39,552 bases of DNA from Lachnospiraceae bacterium NC2008 (GCA_000687675.1 JHWS01000016.1:1-39552), one strand, 5' to 3'; positions 7,954-16,625 are shown, counted from the stretch's first letter. Numbers and translations: made by a program. The notes: generated by a model not told the origin, from the sequence alone.

Positions 7954-10239
7954 CTATTTTTTATAAACGAAAAAGATTTTCTGGGCAAGATCGAAGATGC
8001 CAAGTTTTCTGGTTACTGGTGCAATTATTTTCTTGATAACCACCTGCTTTAGTGTAAGCTTGCCGTACTTTTTAGCTACGTAGCCATAACCGTGAGCCGC
8101 ATAATCCTTAAAGAATTCTTGGCGTCTAGGGGACGCCTTGGTTCCTCTTTCGAATATAGGCTGATATGATGACTTCTTATCTCCCTGTATCTTCTTAAGC
8201 TCAACCACTGATTTAAATAACTTCTCTCCCTTTTCAGTGCCCACTATTACTAAAGATACACCCTTCTTAGTTGAAGCCAGGTCTTTATGTTTTAGCTTCT
8301 CAACTCCCCAGTAGTCGCCGAGAGTAATATCAGAGCATCTCTTATAAGAAGCATACTTACATTCATTACAAGACTGGCGAAGCATATATGAGCCGAAATA
8401 CATAATATAATATGGGTCTGATTCAGTTCTCTTTATGTACTTTTCCCCGTTATCAAAGCTAATAGCCATAGCCTGCTTATTCCAGCCATATGACTTATTT
8501 CTAAAGTTAACAGACTTTATCTTAGCACCACGCTTAGCTGCCATAGCCTTCAGATAATCTGCAAACACCTTAGGTGATGGCACGCCGTGACACAGAATAT
8601 CTACTGTTACGAGGTTATCTGATAGCTTTTTGTTCACTTTGTTAACTGCGCCTGTAATATAGGCATTTAATCCCGCAATCTGGCAAGGTGTGCCAGAAAA
8701 AAGAACCTTCTTCCCAGTTTCCAAATCTACCTTAACCTTAGCAAAAGAATCACCTAAATCACTTTGAACATACTTAGAACTACGAAGTTTCGCTAACTCT
8801 TTAGCATTCTCAACTCTAATATGTCTAACCTTAAACTTCTCATCAAATGCCGCACCGTAAACCAATCCCCCATCTTCTATAAACTTCTTAGCTATAGCAT
8901 AGAATGCCCCGCCAGAAGAAGATCTAACCCTGTCTTCATTCTTACGAGAGAATGCAGCATATATCTGGTCATGAGTCTTGTCCTTACAAATCACATCCAT
9001 AGACTTGTTAGCAGGACATACTTTCCTACATAAACCACAGTTCTTACACTTGTCTTTATCAACTATAGGATGCTTAAAGCCTTCCCCATCATACTCCATC
9101 TTTATGGCACCAAATTGGCAGGCATTTAAACAAGCAGTACATCCAGAACAAGAAGACTTAGGACAAATATAATCCTCTTCTATCTTCTTAAGAGCCCCTG
9201 TTAAATAAGCCAGTGACTCCTTACGCTTCTTGGCAAGAAGATTCTCAACTTCACTATAATCTATCTCTTTATAATCAGTCTTTCCTTCTTCGTAAATTCT
9301 ATAGCTTAATTCCAAGTCCTTAAGAAGCATAGTAACCTTCCGGCCTCTAAGTTCATTAGTCATAGAAAGGAATGGCTTATGATTAAGTATTGAGAATATT
9401 GTTCCGTGGAATGTTGAAGGGAAACATACGCTAGCACCAGCAAAACAAGATATAAACTCATCAGCCGAAGCAGGATCTAAAAACTTATCTGAGAATTCCT
9501 GTGGCCAGCCAAGACTGTATATCTTATAACCATGCTCCTTAGCAACGCCTTTAATATAAGCCTTCTGAGCCTGGCTATACTCAGAACCATAAAGAAGTAT
9601 ATATTCTTCCGAAGACGCCTTCTTAGTGTCATGATTCTTTATAAAATATGGGTTAAGTAAAGTTGGATCAAGAACCTGAGTAGCTTCTTTGCCAGTAAGC
9701 AACTTAACTACTCCCTTTGTATAAGTATCCCTTACACCAAAATCATAATATGAATTAATATCCTTCTTAGCCTTAGCAACTAAGTCGGAATTCTTAGTAT
9801 CAAAAAGTACACCACTTGTAGCATAAGAAAAATGTGGACAGACAATATCCTTACCAAAGTGCTCTGGTGTATATCTTATAGACTGCATAGATGCAGACCA
9901 CATTTCATCAGCGCCAAGTATGACACAGTCGTACTTCTTAGTTATACGCTTCATATCAAGGATTCTCTTATCCGACTCTGAGAACTTCTTTACGTCCTTC
10001 TTAAGCTGAAGATAGGTTCTGTACTGAGGAAGAATCTTAGCAATAGAACCCTTTAAAAATCCAGGCACTAAGTCATCAAACATGTAAAGAAGAAACAGAT
10101 TGCCCCATTTATTTCTCTTAAACTTCTCGTTAATAAATTCAACTTCTATACCCATACTTTCAAGCTGTTTATATAAAGATGTAGCCTGAAAATATGACCC
10201 ATAATTAAATGAATATACTGTAAGTATTCCGACCTTCAA
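7954..10239 (-). CDS. polysaccharide pyruvyl transferase / FrhB-type Fe-S flavoprotein fusion
   Basis: Residues 1 to about 345 match the polysaccharide pyruvyl transferase (CsaB/WcaK) family, with the FNYGSYFQA start and FHGT at 278-281. Residues about 359-410 are a two-cluster ferredoxin: C364/C367/C370/C374 and C398/C401/C404/C408. Residues about 430-720 match the F420 hydrogenase/dehydrogenase beta-subunit (FrhB) family, with SSGGAF, SGTPCQIAGL and a further Cys set (QSCNECKYASYKRCSDI). Such proteins sit in surface-polysaccharide clusters, where the first part would add a ketal pyruvate and the second a redox step on a sugar; the actual reaction is not known. The start is TTG at 10239, supported by GGAG 7 nt upstream, inside the end of the flippase gene 4 nt away. 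It is the last gene of the operon. Confidence 0.88.
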   Translation of the reverse strand: MKVGILTVYSFNYGSYFQATSLYKQLESMGIEVEFINEKFKRNKWGNLFLLYMFDDLVPGFLKGSIAKILPQYRTYLQLKKDVKKFSESDKRILDMKRITKKYDCVILGADEMWSASMQSIRYTPEHFGKDIVCPHFSYATSGVLFDTKNSDLVAKAKKDINSYYDFGVRDTYTKGVVKLLTGKEATQVLDPTLLNPYFIKNHDTKKASSEEYILLYGSEYSQAQKAYIKGVAKEHGYKIYSLGWPQEFSDKFLDPASADEFISCFAGASVCFPSTFHGTIFSILNHKPFLSMTNELRGRKVTMLLKDLELSYRIYEEGKTDYKEIDYSEVENLLAKKRKESLAYLTGALKKIEEDYICPKSSCSGCTACLNACQFGAIKMEYDGEGFKHPIVDKDKCKNCGLCRKVCPANKSMDVICKDKTHDQIYAAFSRKNEDRVRSSSGGAFYAIAKKFIEDGGLVYGAAFDEKFKVRHIRVENAKELAKLRSSKYVQSDLGDSFAKVKVDLETGKKVLFSGTPCQIAGLNAYITGAVNKVNKKLSDNLVTVDILCHGVPSPKVFADYLKAMAAKRGAKIKSVNFRNKSYGWNKQAMAISFDNGEKYIKRTESDPYYIMYFGSYMLRQSCNECKYASYKRCSDITLGDYWGVEKLKHKDLASTKKGVSLVIVGTEKGEKLFKSVVELKKIQGDKKSSYQPIFERGTKASPRRQEFFKDYAAHGYGYVAKKYGKLTLKQVVIKKIIAPVTRKLGIFDLAQKIFFVYKK

Positions 10240-10243
10240 TTAT

Positions 10244-11479
10244 CTACTCCTTAACCAAAGAATTAGCCTTCTTCTTAAGGCTTATCTCATGTATTAATAG
10301 ATAAGCTACTGCCTGTAAAATCATAACTATAAGGTAAGATAAGGCAGCACCTAATAATTCAAATTTAATAACCATAATCTCAGTAAGACCAGCTGCAATA
10401 AGAGCAATGATTACAGTTGCGATAATAAGTATGTTCTGCTTTCTGATAGTGATTATGCAGACATTGATAAAGCTTGAGTAAGCACTAAATATACCACCAA
10501 GCATAAGTATCATTAGGATAAGTCTGTATGGTCCAAGTTTGCTGTCATAGAAGACAGATAAAACCGGGATACCAAGGAAATAAACGCAAGGCATAATAAC
10601 CACAGCTATAAGTAAAATATAAAGCTGTTGTTTATTTATTATCTTCTTGTAATCCTTAAGTTTGTTGTCATTATAAAGATTAGCCATATCTACGATAAGT
10701 GGCCTGAATATAACTGTTGATAACAGGTTAATTACAAGCACTGGCATAAATACCATATTGTAGTAGGCCTGAATCTCGTTAGATACATGTCTTTCCAGGC
10801 TGTACTTACATACATTGCAAAGGTATGTTGATAAGAAATAACCTAGGAATAGAGGCAGACATTCTATAAAAATACCCTTTAATTTATCCAGCCTAAATCC
10901 TATTTTAAATCCGCCATACTTAGATAAAGTAAGTAAGGCAAAGATAATAATTAGTGCTGTATTAGCCACGCAGAATACTATACAAGAGCCCTTTAAGTCC
11001 CTGCAAATATAAAGGGCTATTAAGAATGCCACGTCAGAAGCAGCAAGTCTTATTGTACCCTGCATACAGCCAAGATAAAGGGCCCCTTTTTGCTGGTATC
11101 TTCCATGGAATACATCTTCCATAGATTCAGCAAGTCTCCATCCGCAAAGGGCAAGCAGTGCCACAGTCTTAGTATAATCAGGTTGCTTGATAAGTACAAA
11201 TAAGAGGCTGGCCACTAACATGACGGCGCAGGACAGAATTCTAAAGCCATAATAATCCTTAATCTTGTACTTCTCTTTAATATCCGAAACCTGATAATTT
11301 CTTATACCAAAATTGCCGATGTACATAAAAAGAACTGCCACAGAAAATGCATAAGAAAAAACACCTGATGCATCCTCGTTAATAATTCTGTTAACAAGAA
11401 GCATAAGTAGCATAGACTGAGCAGCATTGACAAAACTATATATTAGATTCCAAATATAATTCTTCTTAGTAATACTCAA
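10244..11479 (-). CDS. polysaccharide flippase (Wzx/MATE-like)
   Basis: The 411-residue protein is hydrophobic throughout, with about 12 membrane helices, and starts SITKKNYIWNLIYSFVNAAQ, typical of the oligosaccharide flippase family (PST/MOP superfamily). It would move a lipid-linked repeat unit across the membrane. It is somewhat shorter than the usual 450-500 residues. The start is TTG at 11479: no in-frame ATG precedes residue 23, and starting there would remove most of TM1. The ribosome site is weak (AGG about 15 nt upstream). The gene lies between a GT2 gene and the pyruvyl-transferase fusion in the polysaccharide operon. Confidence 0.85.
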   Translation of the reverse strand: MSITKKNYIWNLIYSFVNAAQSMLLMLLVNRIINEDASGVFSYAFSVAVLFMYIGNFGIRNYQVSDIKEKYKIKDYYGFRILSCAVMLVASLLFVLIKQPDYTKTVALLALCGWRLAESMEDVFHGRYQQKGALYLGCMQGTIRLAASDVAFLIALYICRDLKGSCIVFCVANTALIIIFALLTLSKYGGFKIGFRLDKLKGIFIECLPLFLGYFLSTYLCNVCKYSLERHVSNEIQAYYNMVFMPVLVINLLSTVIFRPLIVDMANLYNDNKLKDYKKIINKQQLYILLIAVVIMPCVYFLGIPVLSVFYDSKLGPYRLILMILMLGGIFSAYSSFINVCIITIRKQNILIIATVIIALIAAGLTEIMVIKFELLGAALSYLIVMILQAVAYLLIHEISLKKKANSLVKE

Positions 11480-11496
11480 AACACATATAGAACCTA

Positions 11497-12294
11497 CTAG
11501 TCCAGGCTATTAGATTCTTCCCCTTTATTATAAAAATGCTCTAAAGCTCTGGCGATTGGACGTGGCCAGAACTTCTCATACATCATAAGGTCTTCTTTAC
11601 TTCTTCTGTTATCCCCGATGATTCTTGTAGTTTCTGATTCATCATGAATTCTGTGAAGCATATGAATCTTAGGAATATAGACAAATGCTCCCCTTATTCT
11701 AGAAAGCTTCTCCCATGCCTGCCAGTCAAGATCAGAGAAGAATCCCTTCTCAAAGATAACTGCTGGGCAGCGTTCTTTCACATAGCAAACTGAAGGACAA
11801 CATATTGGTGAACCAAATGAAAGCACTCTTCTTCTAACAAATCTGCTGTTGTGAAATGCCTTAATTTTAAGAGGAAGCAACATAATACGCTTAACATTAA
11901 GAAGTTTGTTCTTAGTAACTCTCTTCTTTCCTCTAAGCTCGCCGTAATCAGTAAATATAATTATTGGCTTCTTAGCCTTGTTGGCATAAGTAAGGACGCT
12001 GTAGGCATACTCTTTCTCATAAATATCATCCTGATGAGTAATAGTTACTAAACTTGTTGTAGCCTTGGAATAAGCGAAGTTCCAGTCTCCTGCTATACCT
12101 GCTTCACCAGTGTTGATATAAAGAGGTATGTCGTACTTCTTAGCCAGTCCCTCTATATGGCTATTAGGTGTAGAAGTTACAATTATAGCCTTAGTATTAA
12201 CTGTCTGATTCTTAACAGACTTAATACAGTCTTCAAGATACTGACTTTCCTTATAAGCACATATGGCAAATGTATGATCACATGATTTATACAT
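11497..12294 (-). CDS. family 2 glycosyltransferase
   Basis: The 265-residue soluble GT-A type enzyme opens with HTFAICAYKESQYLEDCIKS, the usual nucleotide-sugar binding beginning of GT2 proteins. It has a D-D metal motif in THQDDIYEKEYA (about 86-97) and a C-terminal acceptor region with FSDLDWQAWEKL and HRIHDES. It probably adds one sugar to a lipid-linked polysaccharide repeat unit; donor and acceptor cannot be read from sequence. The ATG at 12294 lies 1 nt past the stop of the DUF2304 gene, with AAGGA about 9 nt upstream, indicating translational coupling. Confidence 0.85.
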   Translation of the reverse strand: MYKSCDHTFAICAYKESQYLEDCIKSVKNQTVNTKAIIVTSTPNSHIEGLAKKYDIPLYINTGEAGIAGDWNFAYSKATTSLVTITHQDDIYEKEYAYSVLTYANKAKKPIIIFTDYGELRGKKRVTKNKLLNVKRIMLLPLKIKAFHNSRFVRRRVLSFGSPICCPSVCYVKERCPAVIFEKGFFSDLDWQAWEKLSRIRGAFVYIPKIHMLHRIHDESETTRIIGDNRRSKEDLMMYEKFWPRPIARALEHFYNKGEESNSLD

Positions 12295-12295
12295 A

Positions 12296-12652
12296 TTATT
12301 TGTCCTTTTCCTCTAACTCTCTAAGTCTCTTTTCTAAGATAGCATTTTCCTGAGTAAGGGTTCTGATTCTGTCAGTCTGCTTAGAAACTATGCTTGTAAG
12401 TGACATAAGAATAATAATTATAAAGAATATGCAAAGGGCGAAAAGTCCGTTCATTATAGAAGTTACGCCGCATAACTTTATAAGATTAACAAACAACATA
12501 GGGAATATAGTAAAGATAAGCATAACTATTCCGGCAAAGAGCCATAGGAAAGTATACTTAAGCGACAAAGTCTTCTTCTTAAGGAAGGTGAATATAAGCA
12601 CGAAATACAATACTTCAGCGCATATCATAAAAAGTTGTAATGTTGTAGACAT
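12296..12652 (-). CDS. DUF2304 family small membrane protein
   Basis: The 118-residue protein has three membrane helices (about 5-25, 33-55, 66-88) followed by a short coiled coil rich in Leu, Arg and Glu (about 92-118). This is the DUF2304 architecture, whose members commonly sit next to DPM1-like GT2 enzymes in polysaccharide clusters. Role unproven; a partner or anchor for the adjacent polyprenyl-phosphate glycosyltransferase is a reasonable inference. GGAG lies 7 nt before the ATG at 12652 and overlaps the end of the upstream gene. Confidence 0.85.
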   Translation of the reverse strand: MSTTLQLFMICAEVLYFVLIFTFLKKKTLSLKYTFLWLFAGIVMLIFTIFPMLFVNLIKLCGVTSIMNGLFALCIFFIIIILMSLTSIVSKQTDRIRTLTQENAILEKRLRELEEKDK

Positions 12653-12661
12653 ATTAAACTC

Positions 12662-13402
12662 CTATCTTTTCTTCTGTTTTAATTTCTTGTTCGCAAGTCT
12701 GCATATCATTATAGATATAGATACTTTAAGCATATAATACATAGAATGTATAGGTCTTATAGAAGACTTACCTGACACTCTCTCCTTCATAATAACAGGT
12801 ATCTCTTTGATTCTTGCCCTGTTAAGTTTGGCTCTGACTATGGCTTCAGGTTCCGGGTAGTCTATAGGATAATCTGAAGAATACAGCTTAATATATTCTT
12901 TATTAACTGCCCTGTAGCCGGAAGTGCAGTCGCTAACCTTCTGACCTGAGCAGAACCAAATCCAGAAGTTAAGGATGCCTATACCCATACGCCTTGCGCT
13001 TGATGACTGGAAACCTTCTTTGTTAATGAATCTGGAGCCTATTACTATATCGGCAGCATTTTCATATATTGGTAAAGTCAAATCGAGAAGATAGGCACTG
13101 TCGTGCTGGCCGTCTCCGTCAAGCTGAATAGCCACGTCGTAGTTATTCTTAAGGGCGTATTTATAACCACAGGATACTGCCCCGCCTATTCCAAGATTAA
13201 GTGGAAGGGATATAAAGTTAGCCTTATTATCCTTAAGAACTGACTTGGTAGAATCCTTTGAACAGTCATTGATTACTACATAGTCAAAGTGAATCTTATC
13301 CTTGTAATCAAAGCTATCTATGTCTTCTTCTAACTTTTTAATTGTAGATATGATACATTCCTCTTCATTGTAAGCAGGAATGATAACAAGTACGTTAAAC
13401 AT
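12662..13402 (-). CDS. DPM1-like polyprenyl-phosphate glycosyltransferase (GT2)
   Basis: The 246-residue enzyme starts MFNVLVIIPAYNEEECI and has VVINDCSKDST, LPLNLGIGGAVSCGYKYAL, and the D-x-D motif in QLDGDGQHD, then IGSRF and the SARRMG/TSGYRA segments of the dolichyl/undecaprenyl-phosphate mannose or glucose synthase group. It likely transfers a sugar from a nucleotide donor to a lipid phosphate at the inner membrane face, supplying a donor for the large membrane protein encoded just upstream. The ATG at 13411 was rejected because it overlaps the apparent ribosome site GGATG; the ATG at 13402 is 8 nt further on. Confidence 0.88.
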   Translation of the reverse strand: MFNVLVIIPAYNEEECIISTIKKLEEDIDSFDYKDKIHFDYVVINDCSKDSTKSVLKDNKANFISLPLNLGIGGAVSCGYKYALKNNYDVAIQLDGDGQHDSAYLLDLTLPIYENAADIVIGSRFINKEGFQSSSARRMGIGILNFWIWFCSGQKVSDCTSGYRAVNKEYIKLYSSDYPIDYPEPEAIVRAKLNRARIKEIPVIMKERVSGKSSIRPIHSMYYMLKVSISIMICRLANKKLKQKKR

Positions 13403-13417
13403 ATTAATCATCCAATA

Positions 13418-15562
13418 TTAGTATACTTTGTAGATATATATTCCGGCATTATCATAGATTAAGTCAAAGTTTGTATCTAGTATATTTAGTGGCAGTGTGC
13501 AGTCGCTAAATATATAATTTATGTCCCAGGTCTTAAGGTCGTTAGCATTAAGATGAACCTGAAGATTATCTGGAGCAAGAAGTTCTATACTTGTAGGCTC
13601 AGTTGTAAGCAGGATATTAAAGTGGAAATATCTGTTGTACTCATACTCATACTGCTTTGCTGGGTCTATTGCATGCCACATATCAAGGTTTGGATATGAA
13701 GATACGCTGTTTACAGTTGGAACACCGTTAGCAACTAAGAAACCCTGATAGATAAATGACTTACCAGATGGGTCATTCTCATCATTAGAATAAACAATCC
13801 ATCTTCCCTTAGGGTCCTCTTCTCTAATCGCTGCAATCTGCTTAGATACTGGCTTTTCCCAGAGAACATCGAAGCCCTTCATGAGAGGTCTTACATATAT
13901 TCCTGTAAATATAGAAACTACAATAAGTCCAGCTATACCAATCCGTTTAATCTCCCATTTTGATCTAAAGAACAAAATCATAAGGGCAAGGTGAACAGCT
14001 ACTGTAACTGCCATCATAGTGCCACTTAAGTAAAATGACTTATACTTCATAGTCTGGTTATAAGCAAGAACTATGCAGATAATTGCAAGTACTGTATTTA
14101 CTATCTTTTCATGTTTAAAGATTGCTTCTTTTTCGGATGCTAGTCTTATCATCATAAGGATGCAGATGTAGCCGATAGCATCAACAAGTCTGTATGGAAG
14201 GGTCATTGAGAGCATAGTGCATTTGGCAATGCTCATAGGTAGGCCAGTCCAGCAGTATAATACGAAAGGAACAAGAAGTGCTGTAAAGATAATATAGAAC
14301 CACTTATCTATAAGCTTCTTACCCTTCTTAAAGATGTAGCAGATGCCCAGAATAATAGGCATAGGGAAGAATGAAAGGAAGACACCGCACTCTGAGGTGT
14401 TACCTATATCCTTATAGGCGTAGAATGGAGAAATCAGGTACCAGAAAGGCTTAAAGAGGTTGAAGAATCCCTTCTCAAGTCTAAGTCCTGGATAAACTGT
14501 ATTAGAGATTCCTGATATATAATCTACATTTTCCATAAGATATCCAAGAATCATAACTACGCTGAGGCAGAGGCCTAAGACAAATATTACGTAATCAACA
14601 AGCTTAAGCCGTTTGATTTTCTCGAAGTTTTCTACAATCATCCAGATAGCAAGGCAAAGGGCTACATAGCCAAATGGTATCTGCCATGCAGGATAAAGGA
14701 TGTTTACAAATGTTGCAAAGAAGATGGCAAACAATGCCGCAAAGCCGCATCTTTTCTTTCGAGAATCTGAGTTAATAAAATAATAGAACCAGCAAAGTGC
14801 ACCTTCTAGTGGCCAAAGCATCATAGGGAAGCCCCACCATAAATAGAAGCTTGAACATGTTACTAAGAATGCTCCAAGAACTGCAAGAAGCTTATTCTTT
14901 CTACCTATGATATAGCAAAGTTCCATAGTCATAAGGAAGGTCATAATAATCTGGCCAAACCATAAGAAAGAAAAGCCTATTTCTGGTCCAAATAAACCAA
15001 AGCCATATTCGAGGAAGTTCTTACCAAGTGTTGTAAAGCCCACTCTTATACCTGTAGGGCCATTAACTGTGTTGCCGCCTCTAAGAACATCATTATATTT
15101 TCCATATGGTGTTTCACCGAAAGATGAAGATATACGTGATGGACTTGAAATAACCCATTCATCAGTTCTTATATATCTTTCCTGGCCAAGAAGTGGCTGG
15201 TTAAATACAGTACCCTGGCCTGCCTCTATATAAGAATCGTATATAGACATGGAATCTCCATGGAATTTGTTAATTGAAAGAAAGAGTAAAACTGCAAGTC
15301 CTACTAAATACCTAAATCGAAAAGCATATGCATACATTTTCTTAATATCAAACATAATATGCATAAGAAAAAGTTCCATAAAGACATATATTAATTTACG
15401 CTTTTCATTACCTGTTCCGTAATATATTTTATGGGTTCCTGCAAATACTGCTGCAAGAAGTAATACATACAAAAGTATGCTGTATATAACAAATAACTTT
15501 ATTCTGAATTTCTTATTTTCTTCTGTTTTATGTAAAATTGAGTCGTAAATCTTAAGAATCAT
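13418..15562 (-). CDS. large multipass membrane protein, putative GT-C-type glycosyltransferase
   Basis: The 714-residue protein has about 13-14 membrane helices followed by an extracytoplasmic C-terminal domain of about 150 residues. An N-terminal loop contains RYIRTDEWVISSPSRI, a conserved-looking R-x-D-E-W motif as in YfhO and DUF7657-type proteins, which are thought to be polyprenyl-phosphate-sugar dependent GT-C enzymes. Placement next to a DPM1-like enzyme and a DUF2304 protein fits use of a lipid-linked sugar on the outer face. The specific activity is not known. The ATG at 15562 was chosen over the TTG at 15580 because GAGGAA sits about 7 nt before it; it starts 1 nt after the stop of the preceding gene. 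Confidence 0.75.
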   Translation of the reverse strand: MILKIYDSILHKTEENKKFRIKLFVIYSILLYVLLLAAVFAGTHKIYYGTGNEKRKLIYVFMELFLMHIMFDIKKMYAYAFRFRYLVGLAVLLFLSINKFHGDSMSIYDSYIEAGQGTVFNQPLLGQERYIRTDEWVISSPSRISSSFGETPYGKYNDVLRGGNTVNGPTGIRVGFTTLGKNFLEYGFGLFGPEIGFSFLWFGQIIMTFLMTMELCYIIGRKNKLLAVLGAFLVTCSSFYLWWGFPMMLWPLEGALCWFYYFINSDSRKKRCGFAALFAIFFATFVNILYPAWQIPFGYVALCLAIWMIVENFEKIKRLKLVDYVIFVLGLCLSVVMILGYLMENVDYISGISNTVYPGLRLEKGFFNLFKPFWYLISPFYAYKDIGNTSECGVFLSFFPMPIILGICYIFKKGKKLIDKWFYIIFTALLVPFVLYCWTGLPMSIAKCTMLSMTLPYRLVDAIGYICILMMIRLASEKEAIFKHEKIVNTVLAIICIVLAYNQTMKYKSFYLSGTMMAVTVAVHLALMILFFRSKWEIKRIGIAGLIVVSIFTGIYVRPLMKGFDVLWEKPVSKQIAAIREEDPKGRWIVYSNDENDPSGKSFIYQGFLVANGVPTVNSVSSYPNLDMWHAIDPAKQYEYEYNRYFHFNILLTTEPTSIELLAPDNLQVHLNANDLKTWDINYIFSDCTLPLNILDTNFDLIYDNAGIYIYKVY

Positions 15563-15563
15563 C

Positions 15564-15821
15564 TTATTCCTCGCTGCCAAGCCAGTTTATGGCCTCATTA
15601 AGCCCTTCCTCTGAGAATTCGAATTCCTTATATTTCTTCTGTTCTTCCGGTGTCTTTTCAAAGCAAAATGGCTCCGGATAAGAACATGCCATAAGAACAG
15701 TGTGCTCCTCATCTTTTACTTCTTTATAGATTGCATATCTTAAGCCATTAAGACTACCTGTGAATCGTTCCTTCTTAATGTAGTTAAGATTAGGACGATG
15801 TAACATATCAGTTTGAATCAT
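15564..15821 (-). CDS. small conserved-looking orphan, 85 aa
   Basis: No family is recognised. The 85-residue product is soluble and charged, with a mixed N-terminus (NLNYIKKERFTGSLNGLRYAIYKE), two prolines around a CSYPEPFCFE segment with Cys on both sides, and an acidic helical C-terminus. It overlaps the J-domain gene by 14 nt (15808-15821) and ends 1 nt before the next start, so it is tightly coupled to both. That coupling supports it being a real gene. Its role may lie with the J-domain protein, but this is only positional inference. Confidence 0.75.
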   Translation of the reverse strand: MIQTDMLHRPNLNYIKKERFTGSLNGLRYAIYKEVKDEEHTVLMACSYPEPFCFEKTPEEQKKYKEFEFSEEGLNEAINWLGSEE

Positions 15822-16350
15822 AACCTTTTTCTTTCTTATCTTTTTCTATAGTGTCATAGATTATCTGGGCTACTCTAAGCCATCTAATCTGATCTAATAT
15901 CTCTTTTTCTTTGTGCTTTCTTTCATTCTCCCTAAGGATGTCATTCTTAAGCTTAAGCTCGTCCAGGCGCTTTTGTTTACGTTCTTCGTCAAGTTTATGA
16001 AGGCGCTGTTGACGGTGCTTATAATGGTCATGAGAGAAAGAATATGCCTCCCCGCCTCCTACTACCTTAGGTTTATTAGAAGCTGGGCTTGTTTTCTTCG
16101 GCTGGTTGCCTATGATGCATACATTCTCGCTTTGGAGAAATTCCAGTGCCTCTTTAGCAAGAGCCAGCATCTGCTCACTATACTTAAGCCTGGCGGTTTC
16201 GTCCATAGCTTCTGGCCAGTTTACTGAGCTGGCAATATTGTCAGGATGGTAAACCTTAACAATATTTCTATATGCACTTTTCCAATCCTCCTCTTTAGAT
16301 TCCGGCCTAAGACCAAGTATCTTAAGAGCCTCAGTTCTACTTCTGACCAT
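15808..16350 (-). CDS. J-domain (DnaJ-like) protein
   Basis: Residues about 5-75 form a J-domain: helix I with TEALKILGL, helix II ending in the H35-P36-D37 motif needed to stimulate Hsp70 ATPase, and a helix III/IV region. The rest (about 85-180) is a basic linker then a long Lys/Glu/Arg-rich, probably coiled, C-terminus. There is no Gly/Phe region, zinc domain or substrate-binding domain, so it is a minimal type III J-protein that would recruit DnaK to a specific client. It heads the run of genes leading into the polysaccharide operon. The ATG at 16350 has no good ribosome site and lies 1-2 nt from the predicted transcript start. Confidence 0.88.
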   Translation of the reverse strand: MVRSRTEALKILGLRPESKEEDWKSAYRNIVKVYHPDNIASSVNWPEAMDETARLKYSEQMLALAKEALEFLQSENVCIIGNQPKKTSPASNKPKVVGGGEAYSFSHDHYKHRQQRLHKLDEERKQKRLDELKLKNDILRENERKHKEKEILDQIRWLRVAQIIYDTIEKDKKEKGYDSN

Positions 16351-16357
16351 ACATAGT

Positions 16358-16372
16358 TATTCTACCACAAAA
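16358..16372 (-). promoter_or_regulatory. extended -10 promoter element before the J-domain gene
   Basis: On the minus strand TTTTGTGGTAGAATA contains TG-n-TAGAAT, an extended -10. No good -35 is seen. A start 6-7 nt downstream would fall 1-2 nt before the ATG at 16350, giving a leaderless mRNA. The same 15-mer occurs before ligA (39037-39051). Confidence 0.5.
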
Positions 16373-16400
16373 AGCATCACCAAGCGAGTGTTTGTGCCCT

Positions 16401-16583
16401 GCCCCTTGGCGACCCAGCCCTTACGTCTACTCGGCTGTGACCTACGTCAATGCCTCGTATCCGTAAGGCTAGGTCGCCTGGGGCTAGCGAACGTAAAAAT
16501 ACGTCGTATACGCAAGGCTAGGTCGTCTTAGGGCTAGCGAACGTAAAAATACGTCGTATACGCAAGGCTAGGTCGCCTGGGGC
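16401..16583. repeat. short palindrome related to the 460-bp element, plus 49-50-bp tandem repeats
   Basis: GCCCC-x2-GGCGACC-x-AGCC (from 16401) pairs with GGCT-x-GGTCGCC-x2-GGGC (ending 16484). The centre, CTCGGCTGTGAC then GTCAATGCCTCG, corresponds to the two ends of the large palindrome with its roughly 370-bp interior missing. The right arm is then repeated head to tail: units 16456-16504, 16505-16554 and a partial unit 16555-16583, each with a GGCTAGGTCG core. This fills the 302-bp gap between the response regulator and J-domain genes apart from the terminator at 16595 and the promoter at 16358. Confidence 0.75.
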
Positions 16584-16594
16584 CGTTATGAGCA

Positions 16595-16625
16595 CAAAAA
16601 ATCCCTGCCGCGTTAGCGGCAGGGA
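16595..16625 (-). terminator. intrinsic terminator of the signalling operon
   Basis: TCCCTGCCGC and GCGGCAGGGA form a perfect 10-bp stem with a 4-nt loop (16602-16625), followed on the minus strand by a T-run (16595-16601). The hairpin is 27 nt beyond the end of the response regulator gene when read on plus, but it lies upstream of that gene's stop in minus-strand order only if transcription ends at 16653; read correctly it is the 3' terminator after 16653. Confidence 0.88.

Noticed and set aside
16456-16583. Possible CRISPR array from the 49-50-bp repeats
   Set aside because: Repeats are directly adjacent with no unique spacers, only 2.7 units, and no cas genes are present.
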